A DNA stretch of 64,000 nt, from positions 2,790,001-2,854,000 of the forward strand of contig OY781889.1 in NCBI GenBank assembly GCA_963677185.1, in the 5' to 3' direction. The notes under the pieces were generated by a model. That model worked only from the letters and a program-made list of their open reading frames with translations. It did not search any database and was not told where the DNA came from. This document shows positions 17,108-25,810 of this stretch, in pieces. Made by a program: the position numbers and the translations under genes. The stretch comes from G963677185 sp963677185. GTDB lineage: Bacteria; Bacillota; Syntrophomonadia; Syntrophomonadales; Syntrophomonadaceae. Within the stretch, counting starts at the first letter, position 1, and each line of letters opens with the position of its first letter.

Positions 17108-18550
17108 ATGGTACAAGTGTTTAAAACTTATGATGAAGTTATGGCTTTCTGCCGTGACAAAGGCGTTAAGATGATCGACTTCAAGATGATCGACCTTTTT
17201 GGAAGATGGCGCCATCTCGGCATTCCGTTTGAAAGACTGACCCCTAACACTTTTGTTTACGGGATTGGATTCGACGGTTCCAACTATGGTTTTGCTCCAG
17301 TAGAAAAAAGCGACATGGTTTTCATCCCTGACATCGAAACTGCTGTGTACGACCCCTTCACCGAAGTGCCTACTTTAAGCATGATTGGTGATGTATTCGT
17401 AATCGAAGAACCGAATAACCGCCGCTTTGAACAGGACCCACGCTCTATCGCCTACAACGCCGAAGAATACATGAAATCCACTGGTATCGCCGATGAATTC
17501 CGTATCGGACCTGAATTTGAATTCTTCATTTTCGACCACGTCAGCTACGATACCGAACCACATCGTATGGGTTTTGAAATTGATGCGGAACAGGCCACCT
17601 GGAATAGCGGTCAGAACGAGGTTCAAAACCTGGGTTATAAAATCCCGCACAAAGCCGGTTATCACTGCGCTCCCCCTCAGGACGTGGTCTATGACCTGCG
17701 TTCCAAAATGTGCGTCCTGATGGAAGAAAACAATATACCGGTCAAATACCATCACCACGAAGTGGGCGGCCCCGGGCAGGTGGAAATTGAAGTCGAATTC
17801 GCGGGTATGCGCGATATGGCAGACAAGACCATGCTGGCCAAGTACTTGATTAAAAACCTGGCCTTTCAGGAGGGCAAAACAGCTACTTTCATGCCCAAGC
17901 CTCTATACGGCGAAGCCGGCAGCGGCCTGCATGTGCACATGCATCTTTTCAAGGGCGGAGAACCGGTATTTTTTAATGCAAATAATTATGCCGGGATGAG
18001 CAATGAAGCTCTCTGGTTTATGGGCGGTCTGCTTACACACGTGGCAGCAGTACTGGCTTTCTCCAATCCCAGCACCAACTCCTACAAGCGCCTGGTGCCT
18101 GGTTATGAAGCCCCGGTTAGCGTTTGTTTCGCCACTTCCAACCGCTCAGCCGTTATCAGAATTCCGGCTTATGCCAAGGCTCCCGATCAGAAGCGCTTTG
18201 AATTCCGTTCCGGAGACGCAACTGCCAATCCTTATCTGGCTTATTCAGCTATGCTTATGGCCGGGCTGGACGGGATCAAGAATAAAATAGACCCCATGGC
18301 TGCAGGTTTTGGACCCTATGATGTTAACCTGTACACCCTGTCCCCGGAAGAAAGAGCCAATATCAAAGGCCTGCCCAGGAATCTCGACGAAGCCCTGGAT
18401 GCATTGGAAAAGGACCACGAATTTCTGACTGCAGGCGGAGTATTCCCCCAGCGGCTTATTGAAATCTGGATCGAAAAGAAGCGTGCAGAAGCCCGTAAAG
18501 TAAACGATATGCCGGTTCCGATCGAATTCGAACTCTACTACGACCTGTAA
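17108..18550 (+). CDS. glnA: Glutamine synthetase, type I
   Basis: 480 aa. Makes glutamine from glutamate, ammonia and ATP. The N-terminal beta-grasp domain is followed by the catalytic domain with metal and substrate motifs GPEFEFFIFD, HHHEVGGPGQVEIEVEF, GSGLHVHMHL, NPSTNSYKRLVPGYEAP and RFEFRSGDATANPYL. The C-terminus PIEFELYYDL resembles the GSI-beta type, and a Tyr sits in NLYTLSPEER where adenylylation occurs in that type. Several starts fit TAGGAGG: ATG 17105 and 17108 are very close, GTG 17117 has a 12-nt spacer. A TATAAT at 17077 may be its -10 box. A heptad array begins 14 bp after the stop codon. Confidence 0.95.
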   Translation: MVQVFKTYDEVMAFCRDKGVKMIDFKMIDLFGRWRHLGIPFERLTPNTFVYGIGFDGSNYGFAPVEKSDMVFIPDIETAVYDPFTEVPTLSMIGDVFVIEEPNNRRFEQDPRSIAYNAEEYMKSTGIADEFRIGPEFEFFIFDHVSYDTEPHRMGFEIDAEQATWNSGQNEVQNLGYKIPHKAGYHCAPPQDVVYDLRSKMCVLMEENNIPVKYHHHEVGGPGQVEIEVEFAGMRDMADKTMLAKYLIKNLAFQEGKTATFMPKPLYGEAGSGLHVHMHLFKGGEPVFFNANNYAGMSNEALWFMGGLLTHVAAVLAFSNPSTNSYKRLVPGYEAPVSVCFATSNRSAVIRIPAYAKAPDQKRFEFRSGDATANPYLAYSAMLMAGLDGIKNKIDPMAAGFGPYDVNLYTLSPEERANIKGLPRNLDEALDALEKDHEFLTAGGVFPQRLIEIWIEKKRAEARKVNDMPVPIEFELYYDL

Positions 18551-18564
18551 ATAGTAGGGCGGAA

Positions 18565-18753
18565 GACGTGAGACGCTAGACGTTAAACGTTAAACGTTAA
18601 ATGTTAGACGGAAAACGGAAGACGGAAGACGGAAAACGGGAGACGGGAGACGGGAGATGTTAAACGTTAAACGTTAAACGTGAGACGGATGACGGATGAC
18701 GATAGACGGATGACGATAGACGGAAGTCGGAAGTCGGAAGTCGGAAGTCGGAA
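18565..18753 (+). repeat. Heptanucleotide array 3 (27 units) downstream of glnA
   Basis: Perfect 7-bp register with units GACGTGA, AACGTTA, GACGGAA, GACGGGA, GACGGAT and a run of GTCGGAA. Read on the glnA strand it has the same RACG core as arrays 1, 2 and 4 read on their genes' strands, so all four have the same orientation relative to the gene they follow. Confidence 0.92.
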
Positions 18754-18826
18754 GAGTACGGTACAAGCCCCCAATAGGCCCCAAAAGTATGAAACAAAGA
18801 CATAGACAGATTAAAAATGCATGACG

Positions 18827-18868
18827 AAAAAGCGGTTCAGGGAGCAATCCCCTGAACCGCTTTTATTT
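18827..18868. terminator. Bidirectional terminator between glnA and accA
   Basis: AAAAGCGGTTCAGGG pairs with CCCTGAACCGCTTTT around a short loop. A-tract on the left and T-tract on the right allow it to act for both convergent transcripts. It lies between two heptad arrays. Confidence 0.88.
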
Positions 18869-18879
18869 ACTTCACCTTC

Positions 18880-19100
18880 CGGTCTTACGTTTTACGTCTC
18901 ACGTTTTACGTCTTACATTTCACGTTTTACGATTTACGTTTCACGTTTCACATTTCACATCTCACGTTTTACGTCTCGCGTTTCACGTCTCACGTTTTAC
19001 GTCTCGCGTCTCACGTCTTACATCTTGCGTTTCACGTTTCACGTCTCACGTTTTACGTCTTACGTTTTACATTTCACGTCTTACGTTTCACATTTTGCCA
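18880..19100 (-). repeat. Heptanucleotide array 4 (about 31 units) at the 3' end of accA
   Basis: Units ACGTTTT, ACGTCTC, ACGTCTT, ACATTTC and GCGTTTC with exact 7-bp period, in register up to the accA stop codon. Coding-strand consensus RACGTRA. Confidence 0.92.
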
Positions 19101-20057
19101 TTATTCTAGAAAAACACCAATATTCCGGAAGCGCTGATACCGCTCCTCCAGCATCTGCTCCTGCGAAAGGCGGGCTAATTCCTCCAGGTGCCTCTTCAAT
19201 CCTGCCTTGATGCTATCAGCGCTGCCTTGAGGATCTCGGTGAGCACCTCCGGCAGGCTCAAGGATTATTTCATGGGCAATGCCCAAATCTTTCAGGTCTG
19301 CGGCAGTTAACTTCAAAGCCGAAGCCATGTCTTCCACTTTATCCTGATCTTTAAGCAATATGGATGCTGCTGCTTCCGGCGACGCTACCGAAAATATGGC
19401 ATTGGAAAGCATCAGCAAGCGATCCGACACCGCCAGAGCCAGGGCTCCCCCGCTGCCACCTTCCCCGGTAACCACCGACAGCACCGGCGTTTTAAGCCCG
19501 GTCAGGGTCATCAGGACCTGGGCAATCGCTCCGGCCTGGCCTCGTTCTTCCGCCCCCACCCCTGGATAAGCTCCCTGGGTGTCAACAAAAGTGATCACCG
19601 GCCGGTTGAATTTCTCCGCCTGGGCCAGCAGTCTTTCCACTTTTCTGTAGCCTTCCGGATGGGGCATTCCAAAATTATTTTTCACCTTTTCACTGGTGTT
19701 CCTGCCTTTGCGGTGGCCTAAAACCGTGACCGGCTGCCCGTCAAAGCTGGCTATGCCGCCTACAATAGCGGGGTCATCGCCATAACACCGGTCTCCGTGC
19801 AGTTCCATCCAATCTTCGAAAATCATTTCGATAAGATCGTTAGGTGAGGGCCGGTCCGGGTGTCTGCTCAGTAATATTTTTTCCCACGGGCAGAGGTTCA
19901 GGTATTTTTTTTCCCGGATTGATTGCATTTTCTTACCCAGCTCCTCAATTTCTTCATCCAGATCAAACTGTGTCTGCCGGGACAATTGACGCAATTCCTC
20001 AATTTTCTTTTCAAGATCCCGGTACTGGTGGTCAAAATCAAACTGCTTGCGTGCCAT
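19101..20057 (-). CDS. accA: Acetyl-CoA carboxylase, carboxyltransferase subunit alpha
   Basis: 318 aa. With AccD it transfers the carboxyl group from biotin to acetyl-CoA to give malonyl-CoA. An N-terminal coiled coil (DLEKKIEELRQLS) precedes the crotonase-type carboxyltransferase domain with FEDWMELHGDRCYGDD, FVDTQGAYPGVGAEERGQ and GEGGSGGALALAVSDR. Last gene of the operon; its start overlaps the accD end by 20 bp, which suggests translational coupling of the two subunits. The biotin carrier (accB) and carboxylase (accC) are not in the window. Confidence 0.97.
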   Translation of the reverse strand: MARKQFDFDHQYRDLEKKIEELRQLSRQTQFDLDEEIEELGKKMQSIREKKYLNLCPWEKILLSRHPDRPSPNDLIEMIFEDWMELHGDRCYGDDPAIVGGIASFDGQPVTVLGHRKGRNTSEKVKNNFGMPHPEGYRKVERLLAQAEKFNRPVITFVDTQGAYPGVGAEERGQAGAIAQVLMTLTGLKTPVLSVVTGEGGSGGALALAVSDRLLMLSNAIFSVASPEAAASILLKDQDKVEDMASALKLTAADLKDLGIAHEIILEPAGGAHRDPQGSADSIKAGLKRHLEELARLSQEQMLEERYQRFRNIGVFLE

Positions 20058-20952
20058 ATGGTCCTCCCTGGTGAAGCTTAAATATGGTTTGCAGCGTTGA
20101 TTTCATATGCTGCCGCTCAACCACCATATCCAGCATGCCGTGTTCCAGCAAAAATTCTGAACGCTGAAACGTTTCAGGCAGCTTTTGCTTGATAGTCTGC
20201 TCAATAACTCGCGGCCCGGTAAAGCCGATTAGGGCACCTGGTTCGGCAATGATAATGTCTGCCAGGGACGGGAAACTGGCCAGTACTCCCCCGGTCGTGG
20301 GGTGGGTCAAAACTGCTATAAAAAGCAAACCATTATTATGGACCTTGTTTATTATGGCACTGGTCTTGGCCATCTGCATTAAGGCAACCATGCCTTCTTG
20401 CATACGCGCTCCGCCCGAAGCGACGCAGAAAACCAGGGGCAGCTTCTGCTCAATGGCAGTTTCCCCTGCCCTGACCACTTTTTCACCAACTACTGAACCC
20501 ATGCTGGCCATCATAAAACCGGAATCCATGGCTCCCAACACGAATGGCGCACCATCCAGCCTGGCCAGACCGGTTACAATGGCTTCATTCAGACCGGTAT
20601 CCGCGCTGGCAGCTGCCAGCTTTTCATCGTACCGGGCAAAATCGAGTATATTGGAAGAGTACAATCCGGGGTTTATCTCCTGGAAACTGCCGTCATCCAC
20701 CAGCAGGGCAATTCTTGCCCGGGCATCGAGGGGAAAATGATGTCCGCAGGAAGTGCATACCCGGTAACTTGCGTCCAGGTCCTCTGGTAAAAGCTTGCTG
20801 CGGCATCCCGGGCACTCTATCCTTCCTGGTTCGGTATCGGTATGGCTTTTCTTTTCCAGATCAACCGGTATCGCGTGATATTTAGTCTTGCCAAAGGAAT
20901 CCATGAAGCTTGTGTTGAGACTAAACGGTATATCTATCGGGCTTTTAAACAT
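20038..20952 (-). CDS. accD: Acetyl-CoA carboxylase, carboxyltransferase subunit beta
   Basis: 304 aa. The N-terminal zinc ribbon with C47, C50, C66 and C69 (CPGC, CTSCG) is followed by the carboxyltransferase domain (GSVVGEKVVRAGE, ASGGARMQEG, HPTTGGVLASF, GFTGPRVIEQT). AAGGTG lies 10 nt before the ATG, and the gene starts 6 bp after fabF. The 16-residue N-terminal extension before MDSFGK is unusual, and a start at that Met is possible. Confidence 0.97.
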   Translation of the reverse strand: MFKSPIDIPFSLNTSFMDSFGKTKYHAIPVDLEKKSHTDTEPGRIECPGCRSKLLPEDLDASYRVCTSCGHHFPLDARARIALLVDDGSFQEINPGLYSSNILDFARYDEKLAAASADTGLNEAIVTGLARLDGAPFVLGAMDSGFMMASMGSVVGEKVVRAGETAIEQKLPLVFCVASGGARMQEGMVALMQMAKTSAIINKVHNNGLLFIAVLTHPTTGGVLASFPSLADIIIAEPGALIGFTGPRVIEQTIKQKLPETFQRSEFLLEHGMLDMVVERQHMKSTLQTIFKLHQGGPYGTQAV

Positions 20953-20958
20953 ATTAAT

Positions 20959-22197
20959 TTACACCTTTTTTACGGCTAGAACCGCATTATGGCCGCCAAA
21001 TCCTAGCGAATCCGATAGGGCGGCATCAATAGACCAGGGCCGCGAGCTGCCCGGAACATAATCCAGGTCGCACTCAGGGTCCGGAGTTTCCAGGTTAATA
21101 GTCATGGGTACAATTTGATGCTTGATTGCCAGCACTGTGGCGATTAGTTCAGCGGCACCTCCCGCTCCCAGCATATGTCCGGTTGCTGGCTTGGTTGAAC
21201 TGACCAGCAGGTTGCGGGCATGATCGCCGAACACAGTTTTAATAACCCTGGTTTCAAGTGCATCGTTCAGGCTGGTGCCGGTGCCGTGAGCATTAATATA
21301 ATTTACCTGTCCGGGTTCAAGACCGGCGTCTTGCAAAACCCTTTCAAAGGCCATTACAGCTCCGGTGCCTTCTGCATCCGGCTGGACAACATGAAATGCG
21401 TCAGCGCTGGTTCCGTATCCGATAATTTCTGCATGAATGCTGGCTCCCCTGGCCAATGCGTGTTCCAGTTCTTCAAGCACCAGCATACCGGCTCCTTCGC
21501 CCATCACAAAGCCGCTGCGGTTCAAATCGAATGGGCGGCAGGCCCCGGCAGGATCATCATTGTGGGTGGACATGGCTTTGGCTGCACAGAAGCCGGCTAC
21601 TGCCAGCGGAGCAATACAGGCTTCGGCACCTCCTGCCACCATTGCATCTGCATAGTTGTTCTGAATAAAACGGAAGGCTTCGCCCACCGAGTTGGTCCCA
21701 GAAGCACAGGCCGTAACCGTGCATCCGCACGGTCCTCTGGCCCCTAACAGAATTGATACCTGGCCTGCAGCCATATTGGGCAGTATCATGGGAATCATAA
21801 ATGGATTGACCATTCCAGGTCCCTTGGCAGATAGCACATTGTGCTGTTTTTCAATGGTTTCGATTCCACCGATGCCGGTTCCCACCCATACGCCGGTGCG
21901 TCCCGAAGTTTCAGGGCTGATTTTATACGCTGCATCTTCCATGGCTTGCAGGGAAGCGGCGCATGCATACTGAACAAATAAATCCATGCGACGAATCTCG
22001 CGTTTGGGTAAATAGTCTTCGGCGTTGAAGCCTTTTACCTGGGCGGCAATCCTGGTGCTGTAGGCAGAGGCATCAAAGCGTTCGATTGCCCCGATGCCGC
22101 AACGTCCTTCATACAGACTATTCCAGAAAGCGTCCAGGCTGTTGCCGGCCGGGGAGACAATCCCCATCCCGGTTATAACAACTCTCCTGCTGGTCAC
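20959..22197 (-). CDS. fabF: 3-oxoacyl-ACP synthase II
   Basis: 412 aa. Elongating condensing enzyme of fatty-acid synthesis. Active-site Cys164 is in TVTACASGTNS, the two His are in NAHGTGTSLND and ATGHMLGAGG, with the C-terminal SLGFGGHNA loop. Length and motifs are normal. It follows acpP by 16 bp and precedes accD by 6 bp, the common clostridial order. Confidence 0.97.
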   Translation of the reverse strand: MTSRRVVITGMGIVSPAGNSLDAFWNSLYEGRCGIGAIERFDASAYSTRIAAQVKGFNAEDYLPKREIRRMDLFVQYACAASLQAMEDAAYKISPETSGRTGVWVGTGIGGIETIEKQHNVLSAKGPGMVNPFMIPMILPNMAAGQVSILLGARGPCGCTVTACASGTNSVGEAFRFIQNNYADAMVAGGAEACIAPLAVAGFCAAKAMSTHNDDPAGACRPFDLNRSGFVMGEGAGMLVLEELEHALARGASIHAEIIGYGTSADAFHVVQPDAEGTGAVMAFERVLQDAGLEPGQVNYINAHGTGTSLNDALETRVIKTVFGDHARNLLVSSTKPATGHMLGAGGAAELIATVLAIKHQIVPMTINLETPDPECDLDYVPGSSRPWSIDAALSDSLGFGGHNAVLAVKKV

Positions 22198-22213
22198 TCT
22201 TTCACCTCTTAGT

Positions 22214-22456
22214 CTATGCTTTTTGATTCAAGCGTTCTTCAAAGAATGCTACGATGTCCTTGACTGCTTTCATATCGTCAAGCTTATCTTCGGGCACGCT
22301 GAAATCGTACTTTTCTTCGAGCAGCATTAGCATTTCCACCACATCAAGGGAATCTGCATCGAGGTCTTCCACAAAACGAGACTCCATAGTGATCTTGTCT
22401 TCGCTAATGTCCTTGATTTCCATGATGACCTGTTTTACGGTTTCAAATACTGACAT
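22214..22456 (-). CDS. acpP: Acyl carrier protein
   Basis: 80 aa, strongly acidic four-helix protein. Ser36 in DADSLDVVEM is the phosphopantetheine attachment site. It carries growing acyl chains between FabD, FabF, FabK and FabH products. Unlike most clusters, a 109-bp gap rather than fabG separates it from fabD. Confidence 0.97.
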   Translation of the reverse strand: MSVFETVKQVIMEIKDISEDKITMESRFVEDLDADSLDVVEMLMLLEEKYDFSVPEDKLDDMKAVKDIVAFFEERLNQKA

Positions 22457-22565
22457 TTACGCTTGTCCTCCTTTTCTGTTATCACCATATATTATTGATT
22501 ACGCGGAATTTTCATCCGTATAAACGGGATGCTGCATTTGACTGTTCACATGCAATCAGGTAATA

Positions 22566-23480
22566 CTATATTTTTTCCATAAGGCTGTCCAGTGATTTGC
22601 TATCCTCTGCATGTCCAATTACAGCCTTGCGGTCTATTCTCTTAATTAGCGAACTGAGTGTGGTTCCGGGGCCGACTTCAATGAGTCTTCCGGATTTCTC
22701 CAGCATGCTGCGCACGCTCTTTTCCCATAGAACCGGGGAATACATCTGCCGAGCAAGCATATCCGGCAGGCTGCCGCTTTCATGTTCCCTTGCACTGGCA
22801 TTCCCGATTACCGGTATTCGCGGTTCTTTCCAGGAAATATTCTCCAGATGAGGCATTAATGCTTCGGCTGCTCCGCGCATCAAGGGGCTATGAGACGGAA
22901 TACTCACTGCCAGAGGCACAACTCGCGCGCCAGCCTGGCTTAAAATTGCCGCTGCACTGTCTACTGCATCCTTCTCGCCGGAAATGACCACCTGTCCCGG
23001 TGCGTTGAAATTGGCCACTGTAACCTGTCCCCCGGCCTGGCTGCAACATTCCCCCACCTGTTCTCCGGGCAGGCCGATAACCGCAGCCATAGCCCCTTTG
23101 CCGGCAGGAACCGCGTTCTGCATAAACCTGGCCCGGGCTTGCACCAGGGGAAGCACCTCATCCATTGAAACTGCTCCAGCGGCAGTCAGGGCTGTATACT
23201 CTCCCAGGCTGAGCCCCGCCACAATCTGAGGCTGGACACCGCGGCTTTCGAGCACTGCCAGAGACGCAAGGCTGCATGTCAGTACGGCCGGCTGGGCATA
23301 TTCGGTAAGATCAAGCTGGTCTTTCGGCCCATCGAAACATAAGCGGGAAACAGAAAAACCCAGTATATCGTTAGCCTGATCAAAAACAGCCCGAGCTTCC
23401 TCAAAGTTGTTATAAAGATCCTGACCCATTCCTGCATACTGGCTGCCCTGTCCCGGAAAAACCATCGCTATGCCGGACAT
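22566..23480 (-). CDS. fabD: Malonyl-CoA:ACP transacylase
   Basis: 304 aa. Loads malonyl units onto ACP. VFPGQGSQYAGMG is the N-terminal signature, Ser91 in GLSLGEYTAL is the nucleophile, and the catalytic His is in SIPSHSPLM. The ATG overlaps the last base of fabK, so the two are likely translated together. Confidence 0.96.
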   Translation of the reverse strand: MSGIAMVFPGQGSQYAGMGQDLYNNFEEARAVFDQANDILGFSVSRLCFDGPKDQLDLTEYAQPAVLTCSLASLAVLESRGVQPQIVAGLSLGEYTALTAAGAVSMDEVLPLVQARARFMQNAVPAGKGAMAAVIGLPGEQVGECCSQAGGQVTVANFNAPGQVVISGEKDAVDSAAAILSQAGARVVPLAVSIPSHSPLMRGAAEALMPHLENISWKEPRIPVIGNASAREHESGSLPDMLARQMYSPVLWEKSVRSMLEKSGRLIEVGPGTTLSSLIKRIDRKAVIGHAEDSKSLDSLMEKI

Positions 23481-24424
23481 TAGATTCCTCCCATCATGTG
23501 TTTAATTCGGCCGGCATCTTCCAGAATATCCCTGGTGATTTCGGCAGCCGTCTGAACCTGGCTTACCAATCCGCATACCTGGCCGGCCAGTATGGTTCCA
23601 TCATCCATATCGCCGTCAATTGCAGCTCGAGCATACTTTCCAAGGCTCATTTTATCGAGTTCATCCTTATCGGCTCCATCTTTTTCCGCCGAAAGGACCA
23701 GCCAGGTAAATGGATTGTGAATCGCCCTCACTGGATGGCCGGTGGGCACTCCGCATACCACCGTGGACCGGTCCCTGGATTTGATAATCTTTTGCTGATA
23801 ATTGGGATGCACATCGCATTCCCGGGCGCAAATAAACCTGGTGCCTATCTGAACTCCCTGCGCGCCCAGCGCCATGGCCGCCATAAAGCCTCTCCCGTCG
23901 GCTATTCCCCCCGCTGCTATTACGGGAACATTAACCGCATCGGCCACCATAGGAACCAGGCACATAGTGCTCATTTCTCCGATATGACCTCCGGATTCGG
24001 CCCCTTCAGCTATTATTGCATCCACACCCAGCCGCTCCATTCGCCTGGCCAAAGCCACTGATGAAACTACCGGTATGACCTTTATTCCTGCTGATTTCAG
24101 CTTTTCCATATGCTTGCCGGGATTGCCGCCTCCAGTGGTAACCACCGGAACCGCTTCCCTGATAATAGCATCCACTTGAATATCAATATCGGGTGCTGCC
24201 AGCATCAGGTTGATGCCGAACACTTTGCTCGTGAGCTGCCTGGCCAGAGCTATTTCCTGCTCAATCCATTCAACATCGGCACCGGCGGCACCGATTATTC
24301 CCAGTCCACCGGCTTCGGACACTGCCGCCGCCAGCCGTCCCCCGGCAATCCTGGCCATGGCTCCCTGCAATAAAGGGAACTCAATGCCCAGCTTATCACA
24401 CATTAAATTATGAAACATTGGCAT
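23480..24424 (-). CDS. fabK: Enoyl-ACP reductase II (FMN-dependent)
   Basis: 314 aa TIM-barrel flavoprotein that reduces enoyl-ACP in the last step of each elongation cycle. Motifs PLLQGAMARIAGG, EAGGLGIIG, AEGAESGGHIGE, IAAGGIADGRG and LGAQGVQIGTRF match the FabK/nitronate monooxygenase family; the position between fabH and fabD identifies it as FabK. The start overlaps the fabH end by 17 bp. No fabI-type gene is visible. Confidence 0.93.
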   Translation of the reverse strand: MPMFHNLMCDKLGIEFPLLQGAMARIAGGRLAAAVSEAGGLGIIGAAGADVEWIEQEIALARQLTSKVFGINLMLAAPDIDIQVDAIIREAVPVVTTGGGNPGKHMEKLKSAGIKVIPVVSSVALARRMERLGVDAIIAEGAESGGHIGEMSTMCLVPMVADAVNVPVIAAGGIADGRGFMAAMALGAQGVQIGTRFICARECDVHPNYQQKIIKSRDRSTVVCGVPTGHPVRAIHNPFTWLVLSAEKDGADKDELDKMSLGKYARAAIDGDMDDGTILAGQVCGLVSQVQTAAEITRDILEDAGRIKHMMGGI

Positions 24425-25409
24425 CGTCTCTTCCCCAGCGCATCAGAATCCCGCCATAGGTCAGTCCTCCGCCAAACGCCACCATCATTATCAGGTCACC
24501 CTTTTTAATCCTTCCCTCGATTATTGCCTCGGATAAAGCCACTGGTATGGCGGCAGCTGACATGTTGCCGTATTTTTCCAGGTTGACCAGGGTTTTATCC
24601 ATGGGTATGCCGCAGCGTTTAATCGCGCTTTTTATAATACGCATATTAGCCTGGTGAGGGATAAACCAGTCTAGATCCGATGTCTGCAGGCCTGCTTTGG
24701 ACATCAATTTGGCAGCCACTTTTTCCACGATCGGAGTGGCGAACTTGAATATTTCATTGCCATTCATAATAATGAAGTGCTGTCCATTTCGAATGGATTC
24801 CTCAGAAGCGGGGTGACGGGAACCTCCTCCTGGGATACTAAGATGCCGGCCGCCTCTGCCATCGGCTCCCATGAATGTGCTGTACATGCCGAAATCCTGT
24901 TCTCCCTTGCCCAGCACTGCAGCCCCGGCGCCATCGCCAAATATAATGCAGGTGTTGCGATCCGTGTAGTCAACAAAGCGGGAACACATATCGGCTCCCA
25001 GCACCAGAACATACTGGTAGTCGTCTGATAGCAGGAATTTTTCGGCAACCGTCAAGCCATAGACAAAGCCGGTGCAACCAGCCTCCATATCAAAAGCCCC
25101 TGCATTCCATGCGCCCAGCTTCTCCTGCAGTATGCAGGCAGTTGACGGCATAGGCATATCGGGGCTGGTAGTGCCGACAATTATGAGGTCGAGCTGCTCT
25201 GGAGTGATCCCAGACATTTCCAAAGCCATGAGCGCTGCCTGGTAGCAATAGTCAGAGGTCGCCATATCAGGATCGGCGATGCGCCGCTCCTTGATGCCAG
25301 TCCTCTCGCTTATCCATTCATCTGATGTATCTACCATTTTTTCTAGATCCGCGTTGGTCAATACACGCTCCGGCAGAGCGTGCCCTATTCCTAATATTTG
25401 TGCTTTCAC
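24408..25409 (-). CDS. fabH: 3-oxoacyl-ACP synthase III
   Basis: 334 aa. Starts fatty-acid synthesis by condensing an acyl-CoA with malonyl-ACP. Cys112 in MEAGCTGFVYG, His in IPHQANMRI and Asn in KYGNMSAAA form the catalytic triad. The GTG at 25409 places the Cys at the family's usual residue 112 and follows GGTGGTGA; a longer frame from 25475 adds 22 unconserved residues. First gene of the fab operon. I could not find a convincing FapR site upstream. Confidence 0.95.
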   Translation of the reverse strand: MKAQILGIGHALPERVLTNADLEKMVDTSDEWISERTGIKERRIADPDMATSDYCYQAALMALEMSGITPEQLDLIIVGTTSPDMPMPSTACILQEKLGAWNAGAFDMEAGCTGFVYGLTVAEKFLLSDDYQYVLVLGADMCSRFVDYTDRNTCIIFGDGAGAAVLGKGEQDFGMYSTFMGADGRGGRHLSIPGGGSRHPASEESIRNGQHFIIMNGNEIFKFATPIVEKVAAKLMSKAGLQTSDLDWFIPHQANMRIIKSAIKRCGIPMDKTLVNLEKYGNMSAAAIPVALSEAIIEGRIKKGDLIMMVAFGGGLTYGGILMRWGRDDANVS

Positions 25410-25810
25410 CTGGTCACCACCATTTTCATAATAATTCGCAGCGTTCAGAATGAATCGAGTATGAGCCTGCCGCACTACATATATTCAGCCAGTCAATATA
25501 TCACATTATATGACATATTTAGCCAGTATTGAAACTCAATTTAAACAAACGCCCCCTAATTCCGTCAAGGGCGTTATCGTAATGTAATAATTTTCCTCGA
25601 GGGGCGCTGTCGGTCCCGGACCGATTTTATCATACTTGATCATTTGAGGACAAGCAAGGTGAATGCGAAAAAGAAAACATGAGCAATAAACGATCCTAAC
25701 GAATAGTATATCTCATTATTTTCTAAATATCGAAGTCAATCGGAAGTTTTATTTCCAAACTTCCGATTGGCACTTTGTATGCATATAAAAGGCCGGTCCG
25801 GCCAGTTTCC
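25410..25810. other. Intergenic region upstream of fabH and downstream of the thiolase gene
   Basis: AT-rich, without a gene. It contains a weak GCCC/GGGC stem at 25548-25575 and the 13-bp inverted repeat listed separately. The fab promoter must lie here, but no box is good enough to name. Confidence 0.5.
25737..25769 (-). terminator. Hairpin downstream of the thiolase gene
   Basis: Perfect 13-bp inverted repeat CAATCGGAAGTTT/AAACTTCCGATTG, 42 bp past the stop codon. There is no long T run, so its role as a terminator of the sigma-54 operon is likely but not certain. Confidence 0.55.

Noticed and set aside
4192..19103. CRISPR array
   Set aside because: Heptads are contiguous without spacers, and the 43-bp and 208-bp repeats also lack unique spacers; there are no cas genes.
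25768..25783. TGGCAC-N5-ATGC as a fourth sigma-54 promoter (plus strand)
   Set aside because: It reads antisense into the thiolase gene, lacks the T of the -12 element, and has no activator site upstream.
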